The translations under genes and the position numbers were made by a program. Of a stretch of 64,000 bases of DNA, positions 20,501-33,084 are shown piece after piece (position 1 is the stretch's first letter; each line of letters begins with the position of its first letter). Origin of the DNA: Polytrichum commune (taxonomy: Eukaryota; Streptophyta; Polytrichopsida; Polytrichales; Polytrichaceae); assembly GCA_950295325.1 (NCBI GenBank), contig OX485805.1:46154758-46218757 (forward strand), given 5' to 3'. Below the pieces are notes generated by a model. The model made no database searches, was not told where the DNA came from, and saw only the letters and a program-made list of their open reading frames with translations.

Positions 20501-20643
20501 CTTGGGTAGATACAGATTCCATATTCATAGCATGGAAACCACGGAAAAATCATAGTGGATCAGTGTCCATCCCTCAAAAGTACATAACTTTTGCAAAAGA
20601 CAACCTTGCTCGGATCGCAGAAGAAGCAACCCACGTTGAATGA
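17571..20643 (+). pseudogene. DUF7869-type gene, broken
   Basis: Start ATG 17571 follows an acceptor-like TGTGTAG. The N-terminal part is acidic and low-complexity. From about 18065 the real frame shifts, giving a Cys cluster (CCVHCCC) and then LFPRDKLKAIREEMW. The frame runs to the donor ACAG/GTGATT; intron 19014-19156 (143 bp) ends TTTGCAG, and exon 19157-20643 follows in phase (TGMIAHGHGD). Diagnostic motifs are QLDNCAKDNKS and LVGHTHDDIDASFGRWS, the conserved core of the DUF7869 family. That family has an RNase H-like, transposase-like set of acidic residues but no proven function that I know of. Breaks: one frameshift (about 18050-18110), TAA at 18188-18190 and TAA at 20089-20091; the same frame continues after each stop. 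It is a dead copy of a protein of about 970 residues. Confidence 0.75.
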
Positions 20644-22674
20644 GAAGTTGGTAGGATTGTGTTAGCATGATTATAGTGTAATATGTAATTCGACGAATAT
20701 ATATTACTCATATGTGTGCTCCTCAAACTTGGGGCAAAGTTTGGGTAGAACTTGCGAATGCTATATTGTTTGGGGTTGGATGAATATCCATTTACTATAT
20801 TTCAATACAGTTGTGAAGTTCATTTTTTTATTAAGTTTGGGACTAAATTTTCCATTGAAGAAAAATGCATTTATTGCATGTACTTTGTATGTTGCAATGT
20901 CTATATTTTATTGACCATGCTAATAATAGAAATCATTTTATATGTTTCTTGGGTGAAACTAGTTTGGAGTGCTCTACCCAAAGTGTTTTTGTTGATGAAG
21001 TTGGTGTTGAGTGCTCTACCATATGTGCTTATGTCCACACCCCATAGATTTGGGATATTAGAACATATAATATATTTGAGATTGTTCGCAATATAGTTTC
21101 GGAACACGGAATGTTGTTTGATCCATATATTAATTTGAGACTAGAGAAAGTCTCAATTTAACGAATATAGTGTTACAAACTAGATGGCGGATCCCATGGT
21201 GCCATTTACATCCCCTTCGCCATGTATGATCTATGTCCCCACCCCTATTTAATTATGAACCCTAAGTTAGGGTTTAGGGTTTGTGCCCACAAAGGGGGCA
21301 TAGAATGGTGTTTTATTGCGAATGTGTCCACAATTGAATACAAGTGCAATCACCCCTACTACCTCCCAAAAATCATTTGTGAATACATCATTATAATGGA
21401 CTCACCTAGGTCTTTGACATGCTTATAAGGGGTTTCAATTGTCAATATGGATTTCATGTGCACATTTGTTACGTCACATCATGTTTTGTGACGTTGGACC
21501 AAAAAATGTTACGTTGGCAGGAGGTATATCCAACAATTTATCGAGGGGTAGTTTGAAGTGTCAACCCCATGGTGAACAATTTTGTCGGCTGCTAGGTTAA
21601 CATGGTAGTTGATATAGCAATCAACTGCAAAAGAAAAAAGAAAAAATCTAAAAGATTTGTAGACCATGAGATCTTATTGGCTACAAGATCTAACAGTTTA
21701 AAATACTGGATTTTGTTTTGGCATTTTTTGGCATTTTTTGAAAGCTTCTAATTTTTGGATTAGTAGTCGACCAAAGCAATTGATTGGTCAACGTTGACCA
21801 CTGTAGTCGATTAAGAGCATTCAATTGTTGCTGGACTGTTACTAGCAATCAACTTCTTTAAAAAAAGACAAGACAAGAAAAAGAAATTGTATTTTTTAAT
21901 GGATGGTTAGATCTTGCATCTACCAAAAACTAACAATGCATATGTTTTGAATTTTAAAATTTTCTTCTAGAAATCGACTACATGTTGTAGTCGACTAGAG
22001 CAATCAACCTTAAAAACCTAAAAAATAAAAATTTAACAAAAATGTTGTACAATAAAAAGAATTACCATGTCAACGGGTATCATGTCCTGACATGATGTGA
22101 CATGATGGCCAAGCACCATGCCACATCCATTTGCACATCCTTGGTTGTCAAGTGTTATTAACCTCATACTACCCACAAACTGAATTTAAACTCCACTTGA
22201 TGGGTGGGGAACTCTTGCTCATGAGTTCAGATTGGCACCAATTTTTTGTAGGGGAATAATGAGAGATTATATATGAGTTTTTAATCAACCAATAATATAT
22301 TATTTTAAAATTTAATTATTTTAATAGCGATTCCCCCTTTCAGCTAATAAAATCTCGTGGTAATTGATTTTTTTTTTGGGGGGGGGGGTTGTCAATAGAA
22401 ATATTACATATGTTGACGAGGAGTATGACATTGGCATTTACCGGACGTGATACTTTGAGACCTCTAGGCATGTAGTTTAGGCCCTTTGCAAATAGGGTAC
22501 ATGACACTTATTACCATAAATGTTGTAGACCAACTGTGTGAATACAAGATCCTACACTCATTGTGGCATATTGTATGTTGATAGCAGGTTAGGTAGAAAA
22601 TACCCAATAATTAATCAATTTGAAAATAAGGCTTAGGCAGTTCATAAAAACATTTATGAAAAATTAGGCAAATA

Positions 22675-22710
<36 letters not shown>

Positions 22711-23063
22711 TGTATGTATGTATAGGCACATAACGTACCCTACATACAAATCCATGTATTGTAATTTATTTTCCATTCATTCACGGCAGATAAGTATGTG
22801 ATGTTACCCTTTGAAGTTTAGGTTAAGCCTTCTTAGTGTGCTAGTTAAAGTTGTGAACAACCTTCTCTATTGCTTTGTGCTCATATTAGGTTCTCATAAA
22901 ATATAGTGGATACCAAATACATGGCAAAATATGAGCATGTATAATGGATACCAAATGGATTGGTACCCATTTGCTTTTTCTATTATTTTCTTTTTCTTTT
23001 TACTTTTCCTAGAGGACCATTTAACATATGTTGTGTGCAACTTTACCCTTAATTTAGGTGACA
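20644..23063. other. intergenic, no gene; ATGT microsatellite
   Basis: No supported gene. A TATG/ATGT tetranucleotide run lies at about 22676-22724 and a G run near 22379. Short frames at 20752-21096 and 21222-21428 carry no recognisable motif. Confidence 0.6.
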
Positions 23064-23491
23064 TCTAAGGTAGAAATACCATAACCCGTGAAAATAAGGT
23101 GATTCGCATTGAAGATCCGGTCTGACAATCATGAGATATTTTTCCAAGATAGACAAGAAGGATTCATGAAGAATGCAAGTTGTTTAATATTTTTCTGCCC
23201 TATACAAAAAATGCTACAATTTTTCAAAGTGGAATTTTGTCCAACCCCCTACTCGTTCACTAGATTCTCCCTACATTGAACACGGTAATCCGCATTTCCA
23301 TACACAACATCACCTAAATCGGTTACCTCATGAGTACATTAACACTTGACTCCCATTGGCTACACTAAGTGTACACGCATTGCAATGTTGCCGAGCCATG
23401 ATCGGTTTTAGAAATGACACTTCACCATTATGACAGCGGTCTAGTGCACGGCTAGAGGGTGGTTAACGGGTTATGGTATTTCTACCTTAGA
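23064..23491. mobile_element. MITE-like element with 26-bp perfect inverted ends
   Basis: Positions 23064-23089 (TCTAAGGTAGAAATACC and on) are the exact reverse complement of 23466-23491. The element is 428 bp and has no coding capacity. I could not identify a clear target-site duplication beyond the repeats, so its superfamily is open; perfect 26-bp ends imply a young insertion. Confidence 0.75.
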
Positions 23492-26400
23492 GTCTACAAT
23501 AGGTTACATACCAAAATAGGTGCACCTACCAAATAGGACAATCCAACTCCAAGAATTCATGAAGGTCCATAACTTGCCTACAAGTGGTTTAGTTGAGCAC
23601 ACACTTACTTGGGTTTGGGATGTGGTTTTTGTGAGAAGTCAAGTGCATTGACTTGAGCATGGGGTGATTCCAATGCTCAATTTACACAAGATGTTTACCT
23701 GATTTAGACATAAAGTTTCCCCTCCCCCCTCCGGGGATGCACTTTTCATTAAAAACCAAAAACCACATGCGTTCGTAATATACTCTTAAAACCCTCTGTA
23801 TACAAGTTTTTATTTGTAAAATTAAGCAATACCTATACAAGTTCAATGATAAAAATACAAGTGACAATATGTATATGTAAGAAAAATAACATTCATATTT
23901 AGTCATTACCATAAGTATACAAACATGCTCCTGAATAATAATAAACCCCTACCATATATATAATGTAAAACCCTAGCATTCATCATTAAAGTTGTTGAAG
24001 ATTTATTCATCCCCTAGATGTAACTCATAAGCATCCAAGTCTACAATGTATGTCATAGAAGCTAATGCAATTATTGTTTCTAAAGATACCATCAAATGAT
24101 CCATAAGATTGTAAGTCTACTTATTGTCGGTTATTTTTTATACCAACATAATCCAGTCTCCATACTTGATGTTAGAACTTGTAGCCCTTAGAAATCACAA
24201 CAATTGTGATTCTTAAATGCTTGATCCAAATTGTTCCATACATTAGAGGTAAACTAATGATATAAAAACAATTGAGAGAAATCCCACTTGCGATGCCACC
24301 CATGACCTATCCAAGGCATCAATCACAAAGAAACACCACAAAGAAGCACTGGCCATTCCTCTTGCAACTATAAGCAAGAAGGTGGCCTCATTCTCAGCTC
24401 AACCACCCCTTCCAAAACCCTAATACCGCCTCTTCCATACATACATGAAAGAGATTAGAAAATGAGACAATTCTTCATCCTAGTTTCATCCAATTAATAA
24501 TACTAATCCCATAATGTACAGTGACCCTACCATACAAGGACTGATGTTAAATATTTTCTAGAGGCCCTCCATACATGTACATAACCGCAAGTTATATTTT
24601 TTGTAACATATGTATATGTAGTACGGAAAAAGTTCAATTTAATACTCTTTCTGTGCACTCATGTATATTCATATGTGTTATGAAAGCTGCAGCCCCTGGG
24701 GCCCACCCTAGTCTTCAAGCATTGGATGAATCACATAGGCAATCTTCCCAAAAAAAAATTGGGCAAGAAATGAAGGTGAGTTTGGAAAAAAAAACATTTA
24801 AATTTGATTTTTAAGAATTCTAGAGTTAGGGTTTGTATATTGATTCATCAACTTCAAAACTCATAAGAGATCTTTTGAAAAACTATGAGTTGGCCTCACC
24901 AAAGTGCAATGAGAGGAGTGTTCTCCACAAAACGATCTCATGGGGGAAGGGGGGCCAAGTGCAATAATAGGGTAATTTCAAGGGGGGGGGGAGTATGAAA
25001 TAATGCACATATTCATGGGATATTCAACATATTTCATGAACTATGGAAATATGTCTATGTATTCTCATAATATGAATCTCCAATATTCTAAAGTTTCTTA
25101 GAACTAGGATTTCAATGTATTTGGGTTTATGCATGAAATTATGGAAAATTCCAACCGCCAATATGACGTACACTAGATCACAAAACTACACAAATATGAT
25201 GATTGGCGTACATGGAATACAAACATTCGAAGTTGTGGTTGTTGCGTTGTTGCTTTTGTTGTTGTTTGTTTGATGTTTTTGCCCCCACAGCTGCACATCC
25301 CTTATTATTTTTGGACAAGTGATTTGTCCAAATATACTTGAATGTCAGTTGTAGTAATTTTATACTTTTTATTTTGAAATTCAAAATGAGATTACTGCAA
25401 CCTTCTTGAATGATCTCTCAAGTCATCATGGCACTTAAGGGTTCAAAATGTGGCCGCGGGGGGCGAGGGGGCTGCTCACCCAATGTTAATTGTTGCATAC
25501 ATGTTGTGCAATATCCAACACATTTTGGTGGGGGGGGGGGGATTATTGTTTTTAGCATACATTTTGAGGAACTTATAATTACATAATATTGGAATTCAAG
25601 ACTTTTGATGGGATCTTAATTATTATTTTTTAGAGCTTTTATATCCTTACTTTGTATATTCATCTTAAGAAATGAAAAACTTTGAAAGTAGGACTAGAAG
25701 TATTTATAGAAGCATTTTTCAAGATTCCAATACACAAAAACATATGAATGGTGGAAGGTCAAAACATAGCATTGCAAATTGCTTTCAGTATGCACTTATT
25801 GATGAGATGTAGTGTAAAAACTACGTCACAAATGGTTCAAGTATGAACCGATAAGGTTTACCATACACATGGACAATTGAACCTTGACCAAAAACAAATT
25901 TTGCTAGACACTCAACATGATTGCTATCCAATGCATACAACTTAGAGGATGGCTGATGTGCCATTGTTATGGTTGATATTATTGAATTGACATCCATCCA
26001 CTTTTAGTTTAAAGCATCATATTTGTGCTTCAAAGAATCTCTAGCTTTAGAAAATTGATACAATAAGACCATAATGTATCAACTAGACCCATATTTCTTC
26101 CTATTGGATGATGATTTGTTACATAATGTCTTATAAAAATCACCTAATAAGTAGTAGGCAAAGTTTCTTAACCTAAGCATTAGATATGAAGGCCACCCTT
26201 TGTTAATTGTAATTTCTCTAAAAAAAACTCTATTGAAAAATAATTGGCACCCTATGTTTTATTCCACCCCCTTTTGGAAAAGTTGGGAAGTGTGACCCCA
26301 TGAGATGTGAGGTTGTATTTAAACCCCTTTTACACATGTTAGGCAATGATTTGAACAAATCCCTCAGAAGTATTATTATCCTATGTTATTTTACATTATT

Positions 26401-26520
26401 TGATTTTTGATATTGAATCCGTATTTAGCACAACCTATCAAAATCACGTAGTGAAAATAAGTCATACATGAAAACCATAGTCAAATATACATGATAAAAT
26501 AACATTTGATATATGAGCTC

Positions 26521-26521
<1 letters not shown>
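23492..26521. other. intergenic, no gene seen
   Basis: AT-rich DNA with G runs near 24980 and 25535 and only short frames without motifs. No RNA gene or ordered repeat recognised. Confidence 0.55.
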
Positions 26522-26568
<47 letters not shown>

Positions 26569-26580
26569 CACACACACGTA
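26522..26580. repeat. CT microsatellite followed by CA/CGTA
   Basis: About 22 uninterrupted CT units followed by a short ACACAC stretch. A simple repeat in intergenic DNA. Confidence 0.95.
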
Positions 26581-28718
26581 TGTATCACTATATTCGTTAA
26601 TCGGAGACTCTGGAAAGTCTCAAAATATATGCAAATGGCTTAATATATGGTCCAATTTCTTATTGTGATATCATATATTTGTGTCAAATTAATTAGTGCC
26701 ACCCACGCAAATCGGTTTATTAAGTCACATTGAATATATTTGAGATTTTATTGTTCTTTACTTGAAAACCGTGTTCTTAAGTAGTCTCAAAATCATGAAA
26801 AAGTATCCAATTACCGAATATAATGTAACCGGTAATTGTATGTTGCAATTGGATTGATGCATAGTTTTGATATATTGGGTAATTTAGATTGGTTTACTCT
26901 TGAAGTGTTTAGCTCAAATTATCACTTGAAGTACTATCCAACCCCTCGCTATGACACCTTCACGCCCATAATGGGCATGTATGACACATCCGGTGGACAA
27001 TGAGAGATTTGGACATATCATGTGGGATTTGGATGTGGGAGGTACTAAACGTCAAGCCCTTAAAGACCGAACATTTGCAAGATATTTGCATACTTTGCAT
27101 GCGACCAATAGTGCACCGGCAAGTGGATGTGAGGACATGAAGGACACTCCGAAAGGATGGCATTTACTTTACCCTTATCTTGAAGATTAGTAAAACATGA
27201 TCCATATACCCAAGAACAAAGCTCCCGTTCACGTCATTGTAGCTAAGAACACCCATGTTATTTTTATTTATCCATCATGTAATTAAGGACATATGCGTCA
27301 TTTGAAGTGGACATCCATGTGCCTCGTCCTTTAGACTTTGACACCTCTCCACTTTTTCCTTACACCAAGCCAAGGCTCAAGCTCTCTCAAGGTAAGCCTC
27401 GTCATCGGGATTGGGCTTGAGCGTGACCGGCATGAGAGCCTTGTGAAGGAGGTTGATACAAAGCTTTACTCTCAAGGTCCACACATGTCCAATTCCTTCA
27501 TCTATTCAAAAGAGAATCACTACATTAAGATGTGGATAATAAGGGTATTAATTTAGGGGAGAGGCGTGCACATCATTTTGCATTTCAATTATGTGTGCAC
27601 TTCATGGACATATGTGTTAACAAAGATTGTTTGGAGAGGGTTTTTAACTAGTTAATATGGACGAAAGGCTTATTTAGAATCAATAATGCATTTGAGAGTA
27701 ATTTTTGCGTAATTAAGACCTTCACATTGTAAAACTAATTCTTTAAAGGAAGAAGTAGAAGCATATGATGAGAATGTTGATTATACATACTTTGATGAGG
27801 AATATGGTCAAATATTTCCTCAAGGTGTGTCTTTTTTTTCTTCCACACATACCATAGTGTGCATGCAAGTAATACGCGCTACAATAAGATATGCACTCCA
27901 CATCTAAGAGTCGTTGTTATTATTTCTATCATGAGGTCCGCCGATCTAAGTGCACATATGAAATCTCATTCTATCCAAAAACTCATGATGAAGCCTAGAT
28001 TTAGTTAAAACATAGTTTTAAGATCAGTCTTAGCAAATTTGAGTTGATTAATTCTTGTTGCAAAACATTCTTTCAATTATAGCACATCATGTTCACATGT
28101 GGTTTATCATGCAAGATGCTATCATGCATTACTCTATTCATGATAAAATAATGCAAATAAAAAATATGAAAACTATAGAACATGATGTAGCTTACGAACT
28201 ATCGCTTCAAATAATGTATGACACTAAATACCAGACACAATGAGCAATAACTTCAAGTAATGTTTATGTTTCATATAAAACTTGTTAATTTAATAATTTG
28301 TATGACATTCATATTGTTAGATATATAGTTGTGTAATATAATATGTAGATAAAGACAAATGCAACCCTATGAGGGATGTGGTTGCAGATCTCAATAGACT
28401 CTAGTTGTGATATAAAGGAGCACCCAACATGTCATGGTCATCTGGTGAGACTAATGAAAATCACCACCTAAGATGTAGAAGTGCTCTCACCACATAAAAA
28501 CCAAGATTTATCTAGAAACTTGGCCTATTGGTAAGAAAGTAAAGAAGCAATACTTATGGTTGACAAGCTAAGGTTGCTTCCAAGATGTTTGGCTTCTTTC
28601 GATTTGCAATTAATCCAACATAAACATTCAGTTTAGTAGCAAAACTTGTACAATTCCAAAGCCATGAGAATGAGATTAAGGTGACTAAACTTCAATTTGT
28701 AGCAAATTTCCAAGGAAC
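26581..28718. other. intergenic, no gene seen
   Basis: Two short plus-strand frames (26981-27190 and 27338-27556) were read and show no recognisable domain or splice partners. Nothing else is supported. Confidence 0.5.
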
Positions 28719-28943
28719 ATATGAACCTTATGGCGGGACACCGGTTAAACCCTAAAGCCCGCGTCGACGTCAAAAATGGTTAGTTGAAGGCAATCGAAGT
28801 GGCGTTGAGATTATCTCGACGTCCTATACATCCTCTGATATTCAAAGTTGGTTTTTATTTTCGATTGCTTACAACCACAAAACCAATCATTAAAGAGGCT
28901 CTGATTTATTTGAGACACTGATGTCCCGCCATAAGGTTCATAT
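28719..28943. mobile_element. MITE-like element with 22-bp perfect inverted ends
   Basis: ATATGAACCTTATGGCGGGA (from 28719) is repeated in reverse complement at 28922-28943; in all 22 bases pair perfectly. The element is 225 bp and its interior is more GC-rich than its flanks. Part of its right half (GATTG..TACAACC.CAAAACCAATC.ATT.AAGAGGC) resembles sequence at about 30050-30100, so a family is likely. No target duplication was resolved. Confidence 0.75.
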
Positions 28944-30129
28944 AAGCGATTTATGTAGGAGGTTATATAGATATGCCTAAAATGGTTGATGTTGAGCATG
29001 TACTGAATGTTGACTTTTTGGCTTTCCCAACCAATGGATTGTTGTATCAATCCTTAAAATGATACTAGAGTTTTTCGATTTAAAAGAATAATATTCAACC
29101 ATTTAGCACCTAAAAATGGGTGTTTGAATAAGGTATATGTTTGAATAAGACATGTCTTCCTTAGCAATGATTAGTAATCTATCAAATGACACCTTCTCCA
29201 AGAGCCCAACCCAAATAACAAATATTCATGCTATGATTTCGTGCATTATGGTTTGTCATTTCCAAGCATCTACAAGTATGAAATGTGCAATTAGGTTGCC
29301 TCAGGTGTCATTATATTTTGAATATGTACTACCATAGTAACAATATATTTTTCTTTTACTTTGGTTACTATACGGATGAATAAACAAGTGTTTGTCAGTT
29401 GGTTTTAAATCCAAGGTACTTTGCATGGGTAAAGAGGCAACCTATTTGTTTAGGCCACCACCTTGTTGCACATATTAGTGCTATGAACGAGGAGATATGA
29501 CCGCTAGTTATAGATGAGCCAGTTGAGTTTGAGAAATAATTGGTTCAAGTTCAAGACTTTAGGTAGATTGTTGAGCAATCTAGAATAATTCAAAGAATAT
29601 ACCTTAAGTATATAAAGAAACCTAGAAATATATCAACATGTAAGCAGTTGGACTTGGAAGCAAGTCTTGGATCTCGACTGATTTTGTCCAAAATCTCCTT
29701 GGACACAATAGTGGCGTATCTTAGCAATGTACACTAATATGTGCAATTGCCCCACGCTAATTTATCGACATTATTTATCTAATATTTATTATCATGATAA
29801 CGAATTACAAGGATTTTTTTTTTCTTCCTGTTGTTGTTGTATGGATGAATCAACCAAGTTGTAAGTTTTTGTGATCTGATTTTGACCCAAGGTAATTTGC
29901 ATGGAATAAAGATGAACCTATTCGTGAAGGCATCCTAATTGCACACACCGGTGTAGCTAGGTCTCTACTCTGACCAAAATGACAGTGATTGACAGGTCGA
30001 AAAGATTCAAGACTTGTGTGCGCAACAAAACAAAAGGAGAAGTCAAAATTGGGTTGTCGGGGTTTCACAAAACTAAACCAATCCATTGAAGAGGCCTAGA
30101 TTGTGTAGGACTCATGATTCATGATTCGT
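28944..30129. other. intergenic, no gene seen
   Basis: No supported gene. The last part holds a diverged piece related to the inverted-repeat element at 28719. Confidence 0.5.
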
Positions 30130-30960
30130 CACAATCAATGTGGAAAGTTGAGACTCTCTTTGGTTGCATGGAGAGGAACTCGTCAACTTCATCTTCAAAA
30201 CTGCAGATGCCAGATATATTGAATGAATTTGGTGCCAATTATCTGCATGTACAATCAATGTGGACAGTTGAGATGCTCTTTGGTCGCATGGAGAGGAACT
30301 TGTCATTTTCATCTTCAAAATTGCAGATTCCAGAGAGATTGAATGAATTTGGTACCAATTATCTGCATGTACGATCAATGTGGACAGTTGAGATTCGCTT
30401 TGGTCGCATGGAGAGGAACTCATAAACTTCATCTTCAAAACTGCAGATGCTAGATATATTGGAAGGATTTGGTATCAATTATCTGCATGTACGATCAATG
30501 TGGACAGTTGAGATTCTCTTTGGTCGCATGGAGAGGAACTCGTCAATTACATCTTCAAAACTGGAGATGCCAGATATGTTGGAAGAATTTGGTACCAATT
30601 ATCTGCACGTGCGATCAATGTGGACAGTTGAGATTCTCTTTGGTTGCATGGAGAGGAACTTGTCAATTTCATCTTCAGAACTGCAGATTCCAGATTTATT
30701 GAATGAATTTGGTACCAATTATCTGCATGTACGATCAATGTGGACAGTTGAGATTCTCTTTGGTCGCATGGAGAGGAACTTGTCAATTTCATCTTCAAAA
30801 CTGCAGATGCCAGATAAGTTGGAAGAATTTGGTACCAACTATCTGCACGTACGATCAATGTGGACAGTTGAATTTCTTTCAACTCGTCCCAGGAACGCAA
30901 CATCAATTTCATCACTTGCAGATCAGAGCCTCAGTGGTTCGATTTGATGCCATCGATCTG
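30130..30960. repeat. 120-bp tandem array, seven copies
   Basis: The landmark ATCAATGTGGA recurs exactly every 120 bases in seven copies between about 30130 and 30865; the seventh diverges after about 30870, with a degenerate remnant beyond. Copies differ by a few substitutions and almost no indels. Since 120 is a multiple of three, open frames persist through the array on both strands as 40-residue repeats (FGRMERNLSISSSKLQMPD on the plus strand). No domain or start context was recognised, so I call a satellite-like array. An exon of a repeat protein is possible but unsupported. Confidence 0.85.
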
Positions 30961-33080
30961 TCAAGATCAATTTTGACAGTTGGAATTCTTTCTGGTGGCA
31001 CGGAGATGACCTCATGAATTGAATTGAACCACATAGTACCTGGTCACTCATTCAAGAGCAAAATGGATTATCAGAACTCTTCATAAACCCTCGTCGGTGT
31101 TACATGCGTGGTATTAGATTTCATAATTTCAAGTAATTGTTCACGAGCTGATCGGTTATGTCCGATATAGATGGATGACTTCGCTTCTACAGCATGTCAT
31201 CTAACACTCTCCTCTTGTTGGTTATCTACTCCATAACTTGACATACATAAAGTATGAGGGTTCCTCTTTTTATTTGGACAGTGATCTATATGTAATTTTT
31301 GTGTGATTAGGTGAGGTTCAACGAACATACACCGTCATGATAAAGATGTTCACATGTTTAATAGAGATTGGACTAGGTGTATAAAAAGTTGGAGAACATG
31401 AAAATTGAACCAAGTAACACACAGATGCCTTAATAATGAGAAGAAAGGGATTACTCTTTATGTGCATGGTCGCCATATCACCAAATTGGCACCATTGCGG
31501 TGATAGGCATGGTTTTAGTCTTGTGCATGTGCATATTTCTATAAGCGTGAATTTGTTAAAGAAATTCACCATATGAAGATTAATTGTTGCAACTTGGAAA
31601 GCTTAGTTGGAAGCAGTTTTAGGGTGGATTCAGGTACCTCAACTTGTTGAAGGTTTAGTTTCATTAGTGTATGCGCACTGTGAGTCAAGTCAACGTGTAT
31701 TTCAATTCTAGAAATGAAGTTGAGATGGTTGATAAATAATTATTCAATAGGGTGGGTAGACAAATGGGATAAAAAGGGCTAGGTTGGGGGCATCACCTAG
31801 CAATTGCCAACCGTTAGATGTAGCCAACTCCATCATTCATGGTCTAAATTTGAAAAAATTAAGGCTTGGAACTTCAAGATCGAGTTAAAATTAAGAAAAA
31901 CAACTTATTGTCCCAACTCAATTAGGTGATAAACTTCAGCGAGAGTAATGAATTTGTTGATCCATGATGGCGCCAAGTGAACGTCGAGCGAGCTAGACTT
32001 GACCTCCATTTTATAAAACAAAATAAAATAAAATGGCAACCGGTTTTGGTTTTGTGAGATTAGGTTTTTTCTAGCCTATCTAATGTGGGTTTGGTCCAAG
32101 CCTTTGCTAGAGGACACTTACATATGCACGCCAAGTCCGCCAAAATCTAGAGAATAGGAAATGTTGAAATTTGTTGCCATGGAGTTTTGTCAAAGTGCAA
32201 CTCCACCATTCTTAGAGTACATCATCAATCTCATGTGTGAGTTGATCATCATCCAAGCTTGTCTATGGGTCATATCATTTCACTCAATAAATCAAACATA
32301 ACTAGGTACTAAGTAATTTTGGATTTATGCATGAATTTTGGACATGGTCAAATTGTATAAATACAATTCTATTGGCAACCCCTATAATAGAGATGGCAAA
32401 AACTAGCTTTAAATGTAGATTATGTCTCTTGTTGCATGCATGCTTAATCACACATGTATTATGTTGTATGTGGGTAAAACATGATGTGTAGAGTCCGGTG
32501 TTTTGATCACATTGCTTCTCAAAAAACTGTATGGTAAGGACTTCCATCATGGTTGCCTAGTGTTTGCCCCCAAATAATTTGTTTAGCAATGTGTATTTAC
32601 GATCGATAGTACTAACCATAGCACTAGCAATATTCTCAATTGCATCATTGTTTAAGGAGAAATCTTTTGTCCATATTTACTTGACTTATAGCTACATAAC
32701 ATTTTAAAAACTCTAAATGAAATAGTGGCTTCAACAAATATGGAGAGGTTCACGTTTCAACTGTGAAAGTGTTGATTATATAATACGCTCTTGTTATCAT
32801 ACATATAGAGTAAGATGTTGATACTTTGATAGAGCTTTGAAAGATATTTATGAAGCTTTATCCAACTTAGACGGTTTATTTTTGACACCGATCTTGTAGG
32901 GGCTAAATTGAGCACTTTCAAAGCCTACCTAAGATGCGAATTTTCATACATGTATGTAGAGTAAGAATATATGATGTAAATAGGTTTGTAGTTGTTTCAT
33001 TTCATTTGTGTCTTACTGGACTAATTCCAAGGTTCAAATAATTTCAATGTCAAATTTTTCAAGAGATTCACCTCCAACCT
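30961..33080. other. intergenic, no gene seen
   Basis: AT-rich DNA. Frames at 31318-31572 and 32302-32550 (minus) are short and without recognisable motifs. Confidence 0.5.
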
Positions 33081-33084
33081 ACAC

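Noticed and set aside
30114-30947. Repeat protein gene on the plus strand
   Set aside because: No start context, promoter, splice sites or known domain; open frames also exist on the opposite strand. Kept as a repeat with an open question.
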